NCBI GenBank assembly: GCA_017305135.1
Contig: JAFKNA010000019.1
Coordinates: forward strand, 1 to 64,000
Direction of reading: 5' to 3'
Length of the DNA: 64,000 nt
From: Lysobacterales bacterium
GTDB lineage: Bacteria; Pseudomonadota; Gammaproteobacteria; Xanthomonadales; Rhodanobacteraceae
Shown here piece by piece: positions 49,258-57,592 of the stretch. The notes below the pieces were generated by a model. The model ran no database searches. It was not told the DNA's origin and worked only from the letters and a program-made list of their open reading frames with translations. The translations under genes and the position numbers were made by a program. Position 1 is the first letter of the stretch. Every line of letters begins with the position of its first letter.

Positions 49258-50565
49258 TCAGCCCAGCGGCAGCACCAGGCTGGCGACGAGCCCGCCACCG
49301 CCGCGGTTGGCCAGGTGCAGCCGTCCCTCGTGCGCCTCGGCCACCTCGCGCGCGAGCGCGAGGCCCAGGCCCGAGCCATTGCGCTTGGTCGAGTAGAACG
49401 GCAGCAGCGCGTTGGCCAGCACCGCCTCGTTCATGCCGCCGCCGCGATCGGACACCTCGATGCGCCACTCGCGCGCGCCATGGGCGACGGCCAGCTCGAT
49501 GGCGGCGGCATCGCCGCCGGCCTCGTGGGCGTTCTTGAGCAGGTTGATCAGCGCCTGCTCGACCTGCGCGCGGTCGAATCGCGCCGACCCCGCCGGCACC
49601 GGCCCGGCGATGCGGAACGCGTAGTGCTGCGCCAGGCTGGCGAGGAAGGGCGCCCACTCGACCGCTTCCGGCCGCGGCGCAGGCAGGCGTGCGAAGCGCG
49701 CGTAGCCCTGGATGAAGCCCTCCAGGTGGCGCGTGCGCTCCTCGATGGTGTCGAACACCGTGACCAGGCGCCCGCCGTCGCCGAGCCTCGCCCACTCGCG
49801 GCCGGAATGGGACAACGAGCGGATCGGCCCCAGCGAGTTGTTGAGTTCGTGGCTGATCACGCGGATGACCTTCTTCCAGGTCGCCACCTCGGCCCGCGCG
49901 AGTTCGCGGGTCAGGCGCTTGAACTGGTAGAGGTGGTGCACGCGGCCGCGCAGGGTGAAGCGGCGCTGCGAGAGGTGGAAAGTTTCCTCGCCGTCCTCGC
50001 CCGCCACGCTGAACAGGCCGTCGGCCCGCTGCGCGAGCGCCGCGGCGACCGGCGCCGGCAGGCCGGATAGCACCTCGTCGAGATCCTCGCCCGCGAAGGG
50101 ACGGCCGCCGTGCAGCAACTGCCGCGCGGCGAGGTTGGCGTAAACCACCCGTTCGCGGTCGTCGACCAGCACCAGCGCCGTCGGCGTGTTCTGCACCACC
50201 GTGTCGAGCAGGAGCTCGCGCTGGAAGAGGTGCTGGCGCTGCTCGCGCAGCACGCGCCCGAGCTCGTTGTGCGCCGCCACCAGCTCGCCCACCTCGTCGC
50301 GGCGCGGGGTGGCGATGGAGAAGCTGAAGTCGCCATCGCGGAACGCCGTCACGCTGCCGGCGAGGGCGCGGATCAGGGCCGCCACCGGATGCGCCATGCG
50401 GTGCGCGAAGACCAGCGCCGGCAGCGCCAGCACCAGCACCGCCACCGCCGCGCCGAGGAGCGGCGAGCCCCACCAGGCGGTCGCCCACGCCGCCAGCGCC
50501 GCGGCCAGCACCAGCACCACCGCGAGTGCCGCGGCCAGCTTGCCTTCGAGGGAGAGGAGGCGCAT
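49258..50565 (-). CDS. Sensor histidine kinase, NtrY-like
   Basis: The 435-aa product has two adjacent membrane spans (about 8-30 and 34-55) with almost no periplasmic loop, then a HAMP-like linker (HPVAALIRALAGSVTAFRDGDFSFS), a PAS-like domain (about 120-200), the phosphoacceptor His239 in RVISHELNNSLGPIRSL, and the ATPase domain with LINLLKNAHEAGG (N box), SDRGGGMNEA and GSGLGLALAREV. The signal is probably sensed in or at the membrane or through the PAS domain. It is the last gene of the efflux operon and follows its response regulator gene. Confidence 0.92.
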   Translation of the reverse strand: MRLLSLEGKLAAALAVVLVLAAALAAWATAWWGSPLLGAAVAVLVLALPALVFAHRMAHPVAALIRALAGSVTAFRDGDFSFSIATPRRDEVGELVAAHNELGRVLREQRQHLFQRELLLDTVVQNTPTALVLVDDRERVVYANLAARQLLHGGRPFAGEDLDEVLSGLPAPVAAALAQRADGLFSVAGEDGEETFHLSQRRFTLRGRVHHLYQFKRLTRELARAEVATWKKVIRVISHELNNSLGPIRSLSHSGREWARLGDGGRLVTVFDTIEERTRHLEGFIQGYARFARLPAPRPEAVEWAPFLASLAQHYAFRIAGPVPAGSARFDRAQVEQALINLLKNAHEAGGDAAAIELAVAHGAREWRIEVSDRGGGMNEAVLANALLPFYSTKRNGSGLGLALAREVAEAHEGRLHLANRGGGGLVASLVLPLG

Positions 50566-50569
50566 GGAG

Positions 50570-50696
50570 CCGGGAATGGGGATTCGGGAATGGGGAATGG
50601 GGAATGGGGAATGGGGAATCGTAAGAGCAGCGCTTCGCGGTGTCAGGCCGGGCGCCGGCTTCAGGCCATTCCCGATTCCCGATTCCCGATTCCCAT
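50570..50696. repeat. Dispersed inverted repeat between kinase and regulator
   Basis: The left arm (50570-50621) consists of GGGAATG/GATTCGG units. The right arm (50666-50696) is ATTCCCG units in inverse orientation, with about 44 bp between. The right arm overlaps the last codons of the regulator. Confidence 0.88.
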
Positions 50697-52022
50697 TTTT
50701 TCCATTCTCCGATACAGCGCCTGGCGTGAGAGGCCGAGCGCGGCGGCGGCATGGCTCACGTTGCCGTGGGCCTCGGCGAGGGCGGCTTCGATGGCGGCAC
50801 GGTCGGGCTCGGGGGCGGGCGGCGGGCGCGGGGTGCTGCCGCGCACCACCGGGAGGCCGAGGTCGCCGGCGCTGATGGTGCCGTCCCGGCACAGGAGCGC
50901 CGCGCGCTGCAGGGCGTTCTTGAGCTCGCGCACGTTGCCGGGCCAGGCATGCGCGGCGAGCGCACGCGCGGCATCCTCATCGAGTTCGGCCGCGCCGTCG
51001 AGGAAATGCCGGGCCAGCGGCAGCACGTCCTCGCGGCGCTCGGCGAGTGGCGGCAGCCTGAGCTCGATGACGTTGAGGCGGTAATAGAGATCCTCGCGGA
51101 AGCGGCCTTCGCGGATCATCGCCGCGAGATCGGCGTTGGTGGCGCTGATCACGCGCACCTTCACCTGGCGCGTGCGGCTGGAGCCGAGGCGCTCGAACTG
51201 GCCGCTTTCCAGTACCCGCAGCAGCTTGGCCTGCCCGGCGAGCGGCAGGTTGCCGATCTCGTCCAGGAACAGGGTGCCGCCGTCAGCCATCTCGAAGCGG
51301 CCCTCGCGCGCCTTGCTCGCCGCCCCGGTGTAGGCGCCAGGCTCCGCGCCGAAGAGTTCCGCCTCGATCAGCTCCGAGGGCAGCGCGCCGCAATTGACGG
51401 TGACGAAGGGGCCCTCCCTCACCGAGGAATTGGCCTGCACGATCTCGGCGATGCGTTCCTTGCCGGCGCCGTTGGGGCCGGTGATCAGCACCGGCACGTC
51501 GGCGCGCGCCACCTGGCAGGCGAGTTCCACCACGCGCAGCGTTTCCGGTGCGGCGAACACCAGGCCGCGGAGGTCGTAACGCTCTTCCAGGACTTGGCGG
51601 CGGCGGCGGAACTCGGCGCGCGCGCGGCGGACCTCGTGGGTGGCTTCGGACAGCTCCAGCAGGTTCTCGGCGGTAGCGAGGAGCTTCTGGTCGTCCCAGG
51701 GCTTGGCGAGGTAGTCGGCGGCGCCGGCGCGGACCAGGTCCACCGCGGTTTCGAGGCTCGTCCACGCCGTCAACAGGACGATGGGAAGGTCGGGATGGCG
51801 GCCGCGGATGGCGCGGAAGAGTTCCACGCCCTCCTGCCCCGAGGTGGTGTCCGCGCTGAAGTTCATGTCCTGGATGACCAGGCCCACCGCTTCCCGGCGC
51901 AGTACCTCCAGCCCCTCCTCCGGCGAGCCGGCGACCAGCGTGCGGATGTCGCGCAGCCCGAACAGGAGGTCGAGCGCGGTGCCGACCGCGGGATTGTCAT
52001 CGATGACGAGGATGGTGCGCAT
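50661..52022 (-). CDS. Sigma54-dependent response regulator, NtrC family
   Basis: The 453-aa product has a receiver domain (phosphoacceptor D52 in [17 protein letters not shown]), a sigma54-activating AAA+ domain (Walker A GPNGAGKE, the sigma54-contact loop GAYTGA, Walker [11 protein letters not shown], arginine-finger region [25 protein letters not shown]) and a Fis-type HTH ([23 protein letters not shown]). The Walker A loop has N-G-A where most members have S-G-T. The last ~10 residues (IGNRESGMA) come from the dispersed repeat. Encoded with its kinase, it probably activates the sigma54 promoter at 57173-57188. Confidence 0.94.
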   Translation of the reverse strand: MRTILVIDDNPAVGTALDLLFGLRDIRTLVAGSPEEGLEVLRREAVGLVIQDMNFSADTTSGQEGVELFRAIRGRHPDLPIVLLTAWTSLETAVDLVRAGAADYLAKPWDDQKLLATAENLLELSEATHEVRRARAEFRRRRQVLEERYDLRGLVFAAPETLRVVELACQVARADVPVLITGPNGAGKERIAEIVQANSSVREGPFVTVNCGALPSELIEAELFGAEPGAYTGAASKAREGRFEMADGGTLFLDEIGNLPLAGQAKLLRVLESGQFERLGSSRTRQVKVRVISATNADLAAMIREGRFREDLYYRLNVIELRLPPLAERREDVLPLARHFLDGAAELDEDAARALAAHAWPGNVRELKNALQRAALLCRDGTISAGDLGLPVVRGSTPRPPPAPEPDRAAIEAALAEAHGNVSHAAAALGLSRQALYRRMEKMGIGNRESGMA

Positions 52023-52201
52023 TGGGGCAGGGATTCGGGATTGCGGATTCGGGATTGGGAACAAGCGGCGGTTCCCGAGCCGCCGAGATCGGCGGCGTGA
52101 AACCAACAGGCATCTTATCGGGCGGCGGCGGACTGGATGCGCGAGGGCAGTCGGGGCAGCGGCGCCTTGCCGAATCCCGAATCCCCAATCCCGAATCCCG
52201 G
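52023..52201. repeat. Dispersed inverted repeat between regulator and permease B
   Basis: The left arm (about 52027-52060) has GGGATTC/GGATTGC units. The right arm (52170-52201) has GAATCCC units ending CCGG. About 110 bp of unrelated sequence lies between. It fills nearly the whole gap between the two genes. Confidence 0.85.
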
Positions 52202-52207
52202 CGCTCC

Positions 52208-53419
52208 TTACACGGTCCGCGTCGCCACGGCCGGGGGCACGCGCGAGGCGCGCAGGGCCGGGCCGAGCACGGCGAGCTGGCCGAGCGCCCACAGGCAGAC
52301 GAAGCCGATCGGCACGTAATACCAGGGCAGCCGCGGCGCCTGGTAGGCCTGCATCAGCCAGAGGCTCAAGGCGTAGGCGAGTACGCCGCCGACCAGCAGG
52401 CCGAGCGTGGTGATGATGAAGTTCTCGGTCTGGAAGTAGCGCAGCACATCGAGGCGGGTCGCGCCGAGCGCGCGCCGGGTGCCGATCTGGCGGGTGCGCT
52501 GTGCGACCCAGAAGCTCGCCATGCCGACGATGCCGAGCGCGGTGATCCCGAGCAGTGCGAAGATCACCGTGCCCAGGATGATGGTCATGGCACGGTCGCC
52601 CGCATAGGCTTCGGCACGTACCTGCTGCATGCTGCGCATCTTGCCGATGATGCGGCTGGGATTGGCCTCGGCGAGCTTCTGCTCGACCGCCTTCATCACC
52701 TCATCGCGGCGACCGGGTTCCGTGCGCACCAGGTAGACGCTGCGGTTGCCGTAGGGCATGTAGGCCGGAACCAGCGTGGCGAACTCGATGTCGTCGCTGT
52801 CCACCCACGGCTGCTGCAGCGTGTCGATGATGCCGATGATGGTGCTGGTGGGCGGGCCCTCGTCGAGGTACACCTGCTTGCCGAGGGCATCCTCGCCGGG
52901 GAACAGCTTGTCCGCCAGCGCGCGCGTGACGATGATCGACGGCGGCTGCAGGCGGTCGCCGAAGGCAAGATCGGCGATTTCCTCCGGCTTGAAGTTGCGG
53001 CCGGCGACGAGCTGCGTGCCGAAGGTGTCGATCGCCGCGGCATCGACGATGTAGAACGCCGACTGCGCGGTGGAGGTCTTCTGCTGCGGCTTGAGGCTGA
53101 TGCCCGAACCCCAGCCGCCGTTCGTCAGCGGCGCGGAATTGGTGCTGGTGGCGGCGGCGACGCCCGGCATCTGGCGCAGCAGGGCGAGGTCGGACTTCTG
53201 CACCGCGTGGGCGTCGAAGCCCTGGCCGAAGCCGTTGCTGCCGAAGAAGAAGGTGTCGGCCTCGTTCATGCCGCTCGGCCGGTCCATGCGATCCATGCGC
53301 TGGCCGATGATGAACAGCGCGTTGCAGACGATGGCCAACGTCAGCGCCACCTGCAGCCCGATCAGGATCATCGAGACCTTGCTGCGCATCAGGGCGGAAA
53401 GGATGGGGCGGATTTCCAT
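52208..53419 (-). CDS. ABC transporter permease B, FtsX/MacB type
   Basis: The 403-aa product has an N-terminal membrane span (KVSMILIGLQVALTLAIVCNALFIIGQ), a large periplasmic MacB core domain (about 45-270), and three C-terminal spans in the FtsX domain, including MASFWVAQRTRQIGTRRALGATRLDVLRYFQTENFIITTLG, the cytosolic coupling motif for the ATPase. Start at 53419 (MEIRPILSALMRS). It works as a pair with permease A. The upstream extension of the frame is dispersed-repeat sequence. Confidence 0.9.
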   Translation of the reverse strand: MEIRPILSALMRSKVSMILIGLQVALTLAIVCNALFIIGQRMDRMDRPSGMNEADTFFFGSNGFGQGFDAHAVQKSDLALLRQMPGVAAATSTNSAPLTNGGWGSGISLKPQQKTSTAQSAFYIVDAAAIDTFGTQLVAGRNFKPEEIADLAFGDRLQPPSIIVTRALADKLFPGEDALGKQVYLDEGPPTSTIIGIIDTLQQPWVDSDDIEFATLVPAYMPYGNRSVYLVRTEPGRRDEVMKAVEQKLAEANPSRIIGKMRSMQQVRAEAYAGDRAMTIILGTVIFALLGITALGIVGMASFWVAQRTRQIGTRRALGATRLDVLRYFQTENFIITTLGLLVGGVLAYALSLWLMQAYQAPRLPWYYVPIGFVCLWALGQLAVLGPALRASRVPPAVATRTV

Positions 53420-53430
53420 GGCTGTGGGTC

Positions 53431-53584
53431 CGGGAATGGGGAATCGGGAATCGGGAATCGTCAGAAGCAGGCCGTTGGGACGTGGCAGCTCATCGCTCTT
53501 GAGGAAAAGGGGAATCGGGGCGGATCGCCGGGCTGGTGAGCTCTTCGCTTTTGCCATTCCCGATTCCCCATTCCCGATTCCCGG
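53431..53584. repeat. Dispersed inverted repeat between permeases B and A
   Basis: The left arm 53431-53460 (GGGAATC-type units) and the right arm 53554-53584 (GATTCCC-type units) are complementary over about 30 bases with a spacer of about 93 bp. The element ends four bases from the permease A stop. Confidence 0.9.
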
Positions 53585-53588
53585 CCTT

Positions 53589-54896
53589 TCACATCTTCAA
53601 CTGCGCCGCCGGCTGCACGCGGCAGGCGCGCCAGGTGGGGTAGAGGCCGGCGAGCAGGGCCGAGACGATGGCGAGCACGATGGTCATCATCACCATGGTC
53701 CAGTCGAGGCTGGCGACGGTCTGGTAGCGCTCGTACAGCGCGCGCACGGCGAGCAGGCCGAGTCCGGTCAACACCAGCCCCAGCGCGCCGCCGGCGAGGC
53801 CCACCACGCCCGATTCGACCAGGAACTGGGTGAATACCTCGCGTCGGCTGGCGCCGAGCGCGCGGCGCAGGCCGATCTCGCCCGCCTTGCGGGTGAACTT
53901 GGCCAGCAGCAGGCCGATCGTGTTGACGAGGCAGACGATGAGGAAGGCGAAGGCGAGGCCGGTCTGCACTTCCACGTCACGCGAGACGACGCGCTGGTCC
54001 TGCATCCACTCCTTGACGTCGGGCAGGCGGTTGTTGAGCGGGCGCGGGAAGCGGCCGAGCTTCTTCTGCTCGCCGACGTAGCGGTCGAGGAAGCCGTGGT
54101 ACTCGGCCAGCCGCGCCGGAGACTCCAGTTCCACCCACATCTGGATCCAGACGCAGTCCGAATCGATGTAGGACTGCCAGCCCTCGCCCTCGGGTGAGCG
54201 CCAGCAACTGTTGTTGCCGGTCGAGCGCCGCTGCAGGTCGATGGCGGTGGTGAACGGCATGAAGAACTCGTCCTCGTCGGTGAACGCCCCGTTGGTGAGG
54301 TCGTAGTACTTGAAGCGCAGGTTCCACTCGTCCAGGACGCCGACCACGCGGTAGTCGGTGCCGTCCATGCGCACGCTGCGGCCGACGCTGTCCTGGCCAC
54401 CGAACAGCTTCTCGTTGGTGGCGTGGCTGAGCACCACCACCCGCGCGTGGCCCTGGTCCTGTTCGCGGCTCCATGGACCGCCGTAACGGAAGCGCGGCTC
54501 GAACATGGCGAAGAAATCGGCGTAGGTCACGCGGCCGAGCGACTGGAAGGGCTTGACGTCCGGGTTCTCCGGCTGGATCGGCATCGACAGCTTGAACATC
54601 GCCGCTTGGCGGTCGGCCTTGCCCGCTTCCATCAGCGCCACCGCGTCGCGATAGGTGACCTGGTCGGGCGGGCGACCGTCCTCGTAGTACGGCTGGTCGG
54701 CGCTCCAGTTGTCGAGCTGCACGTAGTGCAGCCGGTCGCTCTTGGACGGGATCGGATCGCTGCCCATCAGGTGCAGCACGGTGAGCGTCGTCATGCTGGC
54801 GGCGATGCCGAGGCCGATGCCCACCACCATCAGCGCGGTGAGGATCGGGTTGCGGCGCAGACTGCGCAGGCCGAGCTGGAGATAGTAGGAGAACAT
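53589..54896 (-). CDS. ABC transporter permease A, FtsX/MacB type
   Basis: The 435-aa product has the same architecture as permease B: one N-terminal span (NPILTALMVVGIGLGIAASMTTLTVL), a periplasmic domain of about 250 residues, and three C-terminal spans with FTRKAGEIGLRRALGASRREVFTQFLVESGVVGLAGG as ATPase-coupling helix. Sequence similarity to permease B is limited to the membrane part, so they probably form a heterodimer. Periplasmic domains of this kind work with a membrane-fusion protein and an outer-membrane channel. Confidence 0.92.
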   Translation of the reverse strand: MFSYYLQLGLRSLRRNPILTALMVVGIGLGIAASMTTLTVLHLMGSDPIPSKSDRLHYVQLDNWSADQPYYEDGRPPDQVTYRDAVALMEAGKADRQAAMFKLSMPIQPENPDVKPFQSLGRVTYADFFAMFEPRFRYGGPWSREQDQGHARVVVLSHATNEKLFGGQDSVGRSVRMDGTDYRVVGVLDEWNLRFKYYDLTNGAFTDEDEFFMPFTTAIDLQRRSTGNNSCWRSPEGEGWQSYIDSDCVWIQMWVELESPARLAEYHGFLDRYVGEQKKLGRFPRPLNNRLPDVKEWMQDQRVVSRDVEVQTGLAFAFLIVCLVNTIGLLLAKFTRKAGEIGLRRALGASRREVFTQFLVESGVVGLAGGALGLVLTGLGLLAVRALYERYQTVASLDWTMVMMTIVLAIVSALLAGLYPTWRACRVQPAAQLKM

Positions 54897-54898
54897 GG

Positions 54899-55020
54899 CC
54901 GGGACTCGGAATTGGAATGGGACTGTGAGATCGCTACCGCAACAACGTCGGGCGGGTCAGGATTGGAGCGAAGCGGCTTCGGCTCTTGACGATTCCCGAC
55001 TCCCGATTGCCGATTCCCGC
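54899..55020. repeat. Dispersed inverted repeat between permease A and the ATPase gene
   Basis: The left arm at 54899-54926 is degenerate (GGGACTCGG, AATTGG, AATGGG). The right arm at 54991-55020 has GATTCCC/GACTCCC units. The right half lies inside the ATPase gene and encodes its last ~20 residues. Confidence 0.8.
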
Positions 55021-55712
55021 GAGCTGTCGCGCAGCGACGGCTCGGCCTCGAAATCGGTCACCTGGCCGTCGATCACGTGCACGTTGCGGTGCGCGCGCGC
55101 GGCGAGTTCGGGGTCGTGCGTCACCATCACGATGGTGGTGCCCTGGCGGTTGATGTCCTCGAGCAGTTCCATCACGCCGCGCGCCATCAGCGAGTCCAGG
55201 TTGCCGGTCGGCTCGTCGGCGAGCAGCAGGCGCGGCGAACCGGCCAGCGCGCGGGCGATCGCCACGCGCTGCTGCTGGCCGCCGGAGAGTTCCGACGGGT
55301 AGTGCTTCATGCGCGAGGCGAGCCCGACTTGGCCGAGCGCCTCCTCGATGCGCTTCCTGCGGTCGGCCGCGCCGAAGCCGCGATAGCGCAGCGGCACGTC
55401 GACGTTGTCGAACAGGTTGAGGTCCGGAATCAGGTTGAAGCTCTGGAAGATGAAGCCGATCTTCTCGTTGCGCAGGCGCGAGCGACGGTTGTCGTCCAGC
55501 CCCTGCACGTCGACGCCGTCGAGCTGGTAGGCGCCGCCGGTGAACTCCTCCAACAGTCCCGCGATGTTGAGGAAGGTGGTCTTGCCCGAGCCCGATGGCC
55601 CGGTCACCGCCACGAACTCGCCCTCGCGTACATTGATCGAAAAGTCACGCAGCGCGTACGTCTCGATCAGGTGCGTGCGGTAGACCTTCTGCAGGTGGGA
55701 CATGGTGAGCAT
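54957..55712 (-). CDS. ABC transporter ATP-binding protein, MacB/LolD type
   Basis: The 251-aa ATPase has Walker A GPSGSGKTT, the Q loop in IGFIFQSFNLIPDLNLFDNV, signature LSGGQQQRVAIARAL, Walker B LLLADEPTGNLD and the switch histidine in VMVTHDPELA. These are features of the MacB/LolD/FtsE subfamily, which drives mechanotransmission rather than classical import. The conserved part ends near DGQVTDFEAEPS. The rest (SRESAIGSRESSRAEAASLQS-like) is repeat-derived. An ATG three codons downstream (MSHLQKVYRT) is an equally good start. Confidence 0.93.
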   Translation of the reverse strand: MLTMSHLQKVYRTHLIETYALRDFSINVREGEFVAVTGPSGSGKTTFLNIAGLLEEFTGGAYQLDGVDVQGLDDNRRSRLRNEKIGFIFQSFNLIPDLNLFDNVDVPLRYRGFGAADRRKRIEEALGQVGLASRMKHYPSELSGGQQQRVAIARALAGSPRLLLADEPTGNLDSLMARGVMELLEDINRQGTTIVMVTHDPELAARAHRNVHVIDGQVTDFEAEPSLRDSSRESAIGSRESSRAEAASLQS

Positions 55713-55730
55713 CGGCGTTGCCTCTGGTAC

Positions 55731-55866
55731 GGGGATTCGGGATTGGGGATTCGGGATTGGTGGAAGCGGGGCTCTGCGAGAATCTTTGCTATCGGAGTGT
55801 TGCGGGCGGGACCTGACGGGAAGGTCGGGACGCGGGCTGTTCCGAATCCCGAATCCCGAATCCCGG
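55731..55866. repeat. Dispersed inverted repeat between the ATPase and fusion-protein genes
   Basis: The left arm 55731-55762 is GGGATTC/GGGATTG units. The right arm 55842-55866 is GAATCCC units ending CCGG, directly at the fusion-protein stop codon. The spacer is about 80 bp. Confidence 0.9.
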
Positions 55867-57135
55867 CTAGTTCAGCGCCACCCGCTGCGCACCCTTGAAC
55901 TCGTCGGTGCCGGAGATGACGATGCGGTCGCCTTCCTTGAGGCCGCTGACGATCTCCACCGCGTCCAGGCTGGTGGCGCCGACCTCGATGGGGGTACGCC
56001 ACGCGGTGCCGTCGCGCACGACGTAGGCCACGCGCCCGGCGCCGGTGTCGACGAAGGGGCCGCGTTCGACCATCAGCACGTTGGGGTGCTCGTCCATCAG
56101 GATGCGCGTGGTGAGGCGCTGGTTCTGGCGCAGGCCCTCGGGCTTGGTGCCGGAAAAGCGGATGCGGCCGATCACCTGGCCGTCGACCACTTCCGGCGAG
56201 ATGGCGCTGACCTCGCCCGCGTACCTGCCGTGCGCGTCCTGGATCTCGGCCGCCATGCCCGCGCCGAGCTCGCGCGCGAAGACTTCCGGCACCTGCACCT
56301 CGATCTCGTAGGCGCCGAGGTCGATCACCGTCAGCACGCCCGCGCCGGCGGCGACGTTGGCGCGCTGCTGCACCAGCAACTGGCCGACCTGGCCGTCGAC
56401 CGGCGAGCGCATCCGGAGCTCGTCGACCTGCCGCGCGAGATCCGCCACCAGCAGCTTCTGGCGGTCCAGCGCGAAGCGCCGCGTCTTGAGCTCGAACTCG
56501 CGGCTGTCGCGGTCGAGACCGACGTTACCCTGTGCGTTGACCTCGGCGAGCTTCGCCTTGGCCAACGCGTCCCTGGCACGAAGCACCGGCATCTCGGCCT
56601 GCGCACCGAGCTCGTAGGCGCGGCGGTTGCGCTCGACCTCGCGCTCGGCCGTCTCGCGGTCGATCACCGCCTGCCGGTAGGCGGTCTCCGAGGCGGCCGC
56701 GTTCTTGCGGTTGTCGATGGCGGTGCGCTCCACCTCGAGCGCCAGGCTGTCCAGCGTCGCCTGCTCCTGCTGCAGGCGATTGGTGAGTTCCGGTGAATCG
56801 ATGGTCGCCAGCACGTCGCCCTTGTTCACCTTGTCGCCGGCCTGCACGTCCAGTTCCACCGTGCCGCCGCTGCGGGCGTAGAGCGTGGGGCTGAAGGCCG
56901 CGACCACCTTGCCCTGCACCGACACGTCGCGCACCAGGTCGCCGCGTTTGACCTCGGCGATGCGCAGGCGCGCCGTGCTCGCCGAGGAATCGGCCGAAAG
57001 CAGGCGCGACACCGCCGGCCAGCCCATCCCCAGCAGGGCAACGAGGGCGATGCCGGCCGCGCCCCAAATGAGGGGCTTGCGGCGGTTCGTCGGCGCAGCG
57101 ACTACTCGGTCCTGGGCGGAGGTATCGCGGATCAT
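55867..57135 (-). CDS. Periplasmic membrane-fusion (adaptor) protein of an efflux pump
   Basis: The 422-aa HlyD/MacA-type adaptor has an N-terminal membrane anchor (PLIWGAAGIALVALLGMGW), a first biotinyl-lipoyl half (VQGKVVAAFSPTLYARSGGTVELDVQAGDKVNKGDVLATIDS), a long alpha-hairpin (about 120-220), a second lipoyl half (LRMRSPVDGQVGQLLVQQRANVAAGAGVLTVID), and C-terminal beta domains. The start at 57135 (MIRDTSAQDRV) is the first gene of the operon. No outer-membrane TolC-like gene is in the window. Confidence 0.92.
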   Translation of the reverse strand: MIRDTSAQDRVVAAPTNRRKPLIWGAAGIALVALLGMGWPAVSRLLSADSSASTARLRIAEVKRGDLVRDVSVQGKVVAAFSPTLYARSGGTVELDVQAGDKVNKGDVLATIDSPELTNRLQQEQATLDSLALEVERTAIDNRKNAAASETAYRQAVIDRETAEREVERNRRAYELGAQAEMPVLRARDALAKAKLAEVNAQGNVGLDRDSREFELKTRRFALDRQKLLVADLARQVDELRMRSPVDGQVGQLLVQQRANVAAGAGVLTVIDLGAYEIEVQVPEVFARELGAGMAAEIQDAHGRYAGEVSAISPEVVDGQVIGRIRFSGTKPEGLRQNQRLTTRILMDEHPNVLMVERGPFVDTGAGRVAYVVRDGTAWRTPIEVGATSLDAVEIVSGLKEGDRIVISGTDEFKGAQRVALN

Positions 57136-57172
57136 GCGTGGAACTCGTCGGCAGTGCTGTCGAGCACTACTT

Positions 57173-57188
57173 AGCAAGCGCCGTGCCA
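57173..57188 (-). promoter_or_regulatory. Sigma54 (-24/-12) promoter of the efflux operon
   Basis: TGGCACG, four bases (GCGC), then TTGCT on the minus strand matches the sigma54 consensus TGGCACG-N4-TTGC(A/T) exactly. It lies 38 bp upstream of the membrane-fusion gene. A 12-of-13 match to the IHF consensus (YAANNNNTTGATW) follows on the plus strand at 57195-57207. The operon itself encodes a sigma54-dependent activator. Confidence 0.88.
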
Positions 57189-57283
57189 TCGATGCAACTT
57201 ATTGAAACTAAATGCGTTGCTTACGCCGGCAGCCCGGTGGACAGCGTCCGCGGCAGGGGCGGACAGCGGAGCGGACAGGCCCT

Positions 57284-57360
57284 GGCGATGGGAGGGACTT
57301 CAGTCCCGATGCTCTGGCCGGGACCGAGGCGAGGGGATCGCGGCTGAAACCGCTCCCACA
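57284..57360. repeat. REP-like palindromic repeat
   Basis: GGGAGGGACTTCAGTCCC at 57292-ish forms a short hairpin (GGACT TCA AGTCC-type pairing). It is followed by GGATCGCGGCTGAAACCGCTCCC, an arrangement typical of REP/BIME elements in xanthomonads. It lies between the sigma54 promoter and the collagen-like gene stop. The rest of 57209-57592 shows no gene. Confidence 0.55.
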
Positions 57361-57592
57361 CGGTGCGTGATGGATGGGTCCACGGTGGCTTTCACGCGTC
57401 TGCTTCGCGACGGCACGCCGGCCGGATCGGCGGGATCTCTCCTGCGGACCGGCAGCATCACCGACATGCAGGAGCTCAGCTCGTGCGCGACCCGTTGCCG
57501 CTTCGGCGCCTCGTGGGCGTCGTCCTTGCGGGGCTGCGCCGGCAATGCGCGCCAGCGCCCCGCGCGCGCGTCGGGCACGAGCGAGAGAGCGG

